Positions 63,460-64,000 of a stretch of 64,000 nt of DNA are shown here, one piece after another (within the stretch, counting starts at the first letter, position 1; each line of letters starts with the position of its first letter). Below the pieces are notes generated by a model. It saw only the letters and a program-made list of their open reading frames with translations. It had not been told where the DNA came from and ran no database searches. Source of the stretch: Flavobacterium beibuense (GTDB lineage: Bacteria > Bacteroidota > Bacteroidia > Flavobacteriales > Flavobacteriaceae); NCBI RefSeq assembly GCF_004151245.1, contig NZ_JUIW01000002.1:124001-188000 (forward strand), written 5' to 3'. Both the position numbers and the translations under genes were made by a program.

Positions 63460-63501
63460 TAACATAATTATAGTGCTCTTATCGAAACAAAATGAAAGTT
63501 A

Positions 63502-63515
63502 CGAATACGTTTGCG
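63502..63515. promoter_or_regulatory. CG-centred imperfect palindrome, candidate operator
   Basis: CGAATACGTTTGCG is a 14-bp palindrome with two mismatched pairs. Its core GAATACGTTTGC matches 10 of 12 positions of the perfect site at 56849-56860. It lies in the divergent GH3/GH115 region. Confidence 0.45.
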
Positions 63516-63581
63516 CTTATATTTCAGAAAAATATGAGAATTAAGAAATTTAAAAGGTATTATTGAAATACAAAAATTTAA

Positions 63582-63599
63582 TATTTACGGTAAATACCG
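63582..63599. repeat. Two overlapping inverted repeats before GH115
   Basis: TATTTAC-G-GTAAATA (63582-63596) is a perfect 7-bp inverted repeat, and CGGTA-AA-TACCG (63588-63599) is a second perfect one sharing its right half. They end 17 bp before the GH115 ATG. They could be a protein-binding site or alternative RNA hairpins in the leader. Confidence 0.5.
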
Positions 63600-63616
63600 G
63601 GATTAGTCAAAATATA

Positions 63617-64000
63617 ATGAAACAAATTATAACCTTTTTAATAGTCTTAGTCTCTTTAAATGGTGTTGCACAGAAAGTTATAACCGATATTAATAACGGA
63701 ATGGATTTTCCGGTTGTTACAACAGAAGCTGCTACAACCGTATTTTATGATAAGAATGAAGATTCACTTGTGTCAATAGCAGTAAACCTTTTTACAGATG
63801 ATATTGAACGTGTAACAGGGAAAAGACCGCAACAGCTTACAAAGATTAATAAGGAAAAGAATATAATCATAATAGGTACCCTGGAGAAATGCACTTTTTT
63901 TAAAGAACTTGAGAAAAATAAAAAAATAGATTTTTCCGCATTAAGAGGAGAGTGGGATGGATATATGATTCAGGTGGTTAAAAGTCCTTTTAAGGGCGTT
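63617..64000 (+). CDS. GH115 alpha-glucuronidase, 3'-truncated by window end
   Basis: The first 128 codons of a gene open to the window edge. A signal peptide (MKQIITFLIVLVSLNGVAQ) is followed by the GH115 N-terminal domain: DFPVVTTEAATTVFYD, SIAVNLFTDDIERVTGKRP, IIIIGTLEKC and LRGEWDGYMIQVV. GH115 enzymes remove glucuronic acid or 4-O-methyl-glucuronic acid from xylan and are typically 800-1000 residues. It extends the xylan cluster beyond this window and indicates glucurono(arabino)xylan as substrate. Confidence 0.88.
   Translation, partial: MKQIITFLIVLVSLNGVAQKVITDINNGMDFPVVTTEAATTVFYDKNEDSLVSIAVNLFTDDIERVTGKRPQQLTKINKEKNIIIIGTLEKCTFFKELEKNKKIDFSALRGEWDGYMIQVVKSPFKGV

Noticed and set aside
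1..64000. Search for tRNA/rRNA genes, insertion sequences, phage genes and CRISPR repeats
   Set aside because: By reading, no cloverleaf-like tRNA gene, transposase, terminal inverted repeat pair or regularly spaced repeat was recognised. A covariance-model or repeat-finder run would be needed to exclude them formally.

Overview
The window looks like a chromosomal segment of a member of the Bacteroidota, most likely family Flavobacteriaceae and close to Flavobacterium. The reasons are low GC content, Bacteroidota-type -7 boxes (TAnnTTTG) in front of several genes, few Shine-Dalgarno sequences, a SusC/SusD pair, many lipoprotein signal peptides, and families typical of the group (DUF4293 beside rho, TIGR02757, DUF6146/DUF6787-like proteins). 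No rRNA, tRNA, insertion sequence, prophage or CRISPR array was seen.

Positions 1-33.5 kb are mostly core genes in short transcription units. In order: a truncated WYL regulator with a DinB-fold protein; ornithine aminotransferase; a Smr-domain protein; a duplicated-domain lipoprotein; cysteine desulfurase; a PadR regulator with two related small membrane proteins; a DPP-IV-like peptidase; a trans-sulfuration enzyme divergent from an Lrp/AsnC regulator; a carboxylesterase; lipoamide dehydrogenase; rho; pyrR-pyrB; ribonuclease Z; pdxH; a polyphosphate cluster (sixA-like, ppk, ppx); a signal-peptidase-like protein; a LolD-type ATPase; msrA; serA-serC with an acyl-CoA reductase; ferredoxin; and an MpaB-like oxygenase. 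Clear intrinsic terminators separate many of these units. From 33.5 to 34.6 kb lie two tandem paralogues of unknown function. The second is interrupted by a nonsense codon.

Positions 34.8-53.0 kb form a polysaccharide utilisation locus (PUL). A LacI-family regulator is followed by a promoter with an overlapping CG-centred palindrome, then SusC, SusD, a SusE-like lipoprotein, GH76, an SGNH esterase, GH2, GH92, GH125, GH92 and an aldose 1-epimerase, all on one strand and ending at a strong terminator. GH76 (endo-alpha-1,6-mannanase), GH92 (exo-alpha-mannosidase) and GH125 (exo-alpha-1,6-mannosidase) together point to alpha-mannan or mannoprotein glycan as the substrate. Two stem-loops inside the operon, after the SusE-like gene and after GH76, may grade expression.

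Positions 53.1-64.0 kb are a xylan cluster on both strands: GH43 and a SASA/CE20-like acetylesterase (minus), xylose isomerase, GH43 and GH10 xylanase (plus), GH3 with a PA14 insert (minus), and the start of a GH115 alpha-glucuronidase that runs off the end. It has no SusC/D of its own in view. Two related CG-centred palindromes lie about 50 bp upstream of the predicted -7 boxes of xylA and of the GH3 gene. This suggests one shared transcription factor, possibly an activator.
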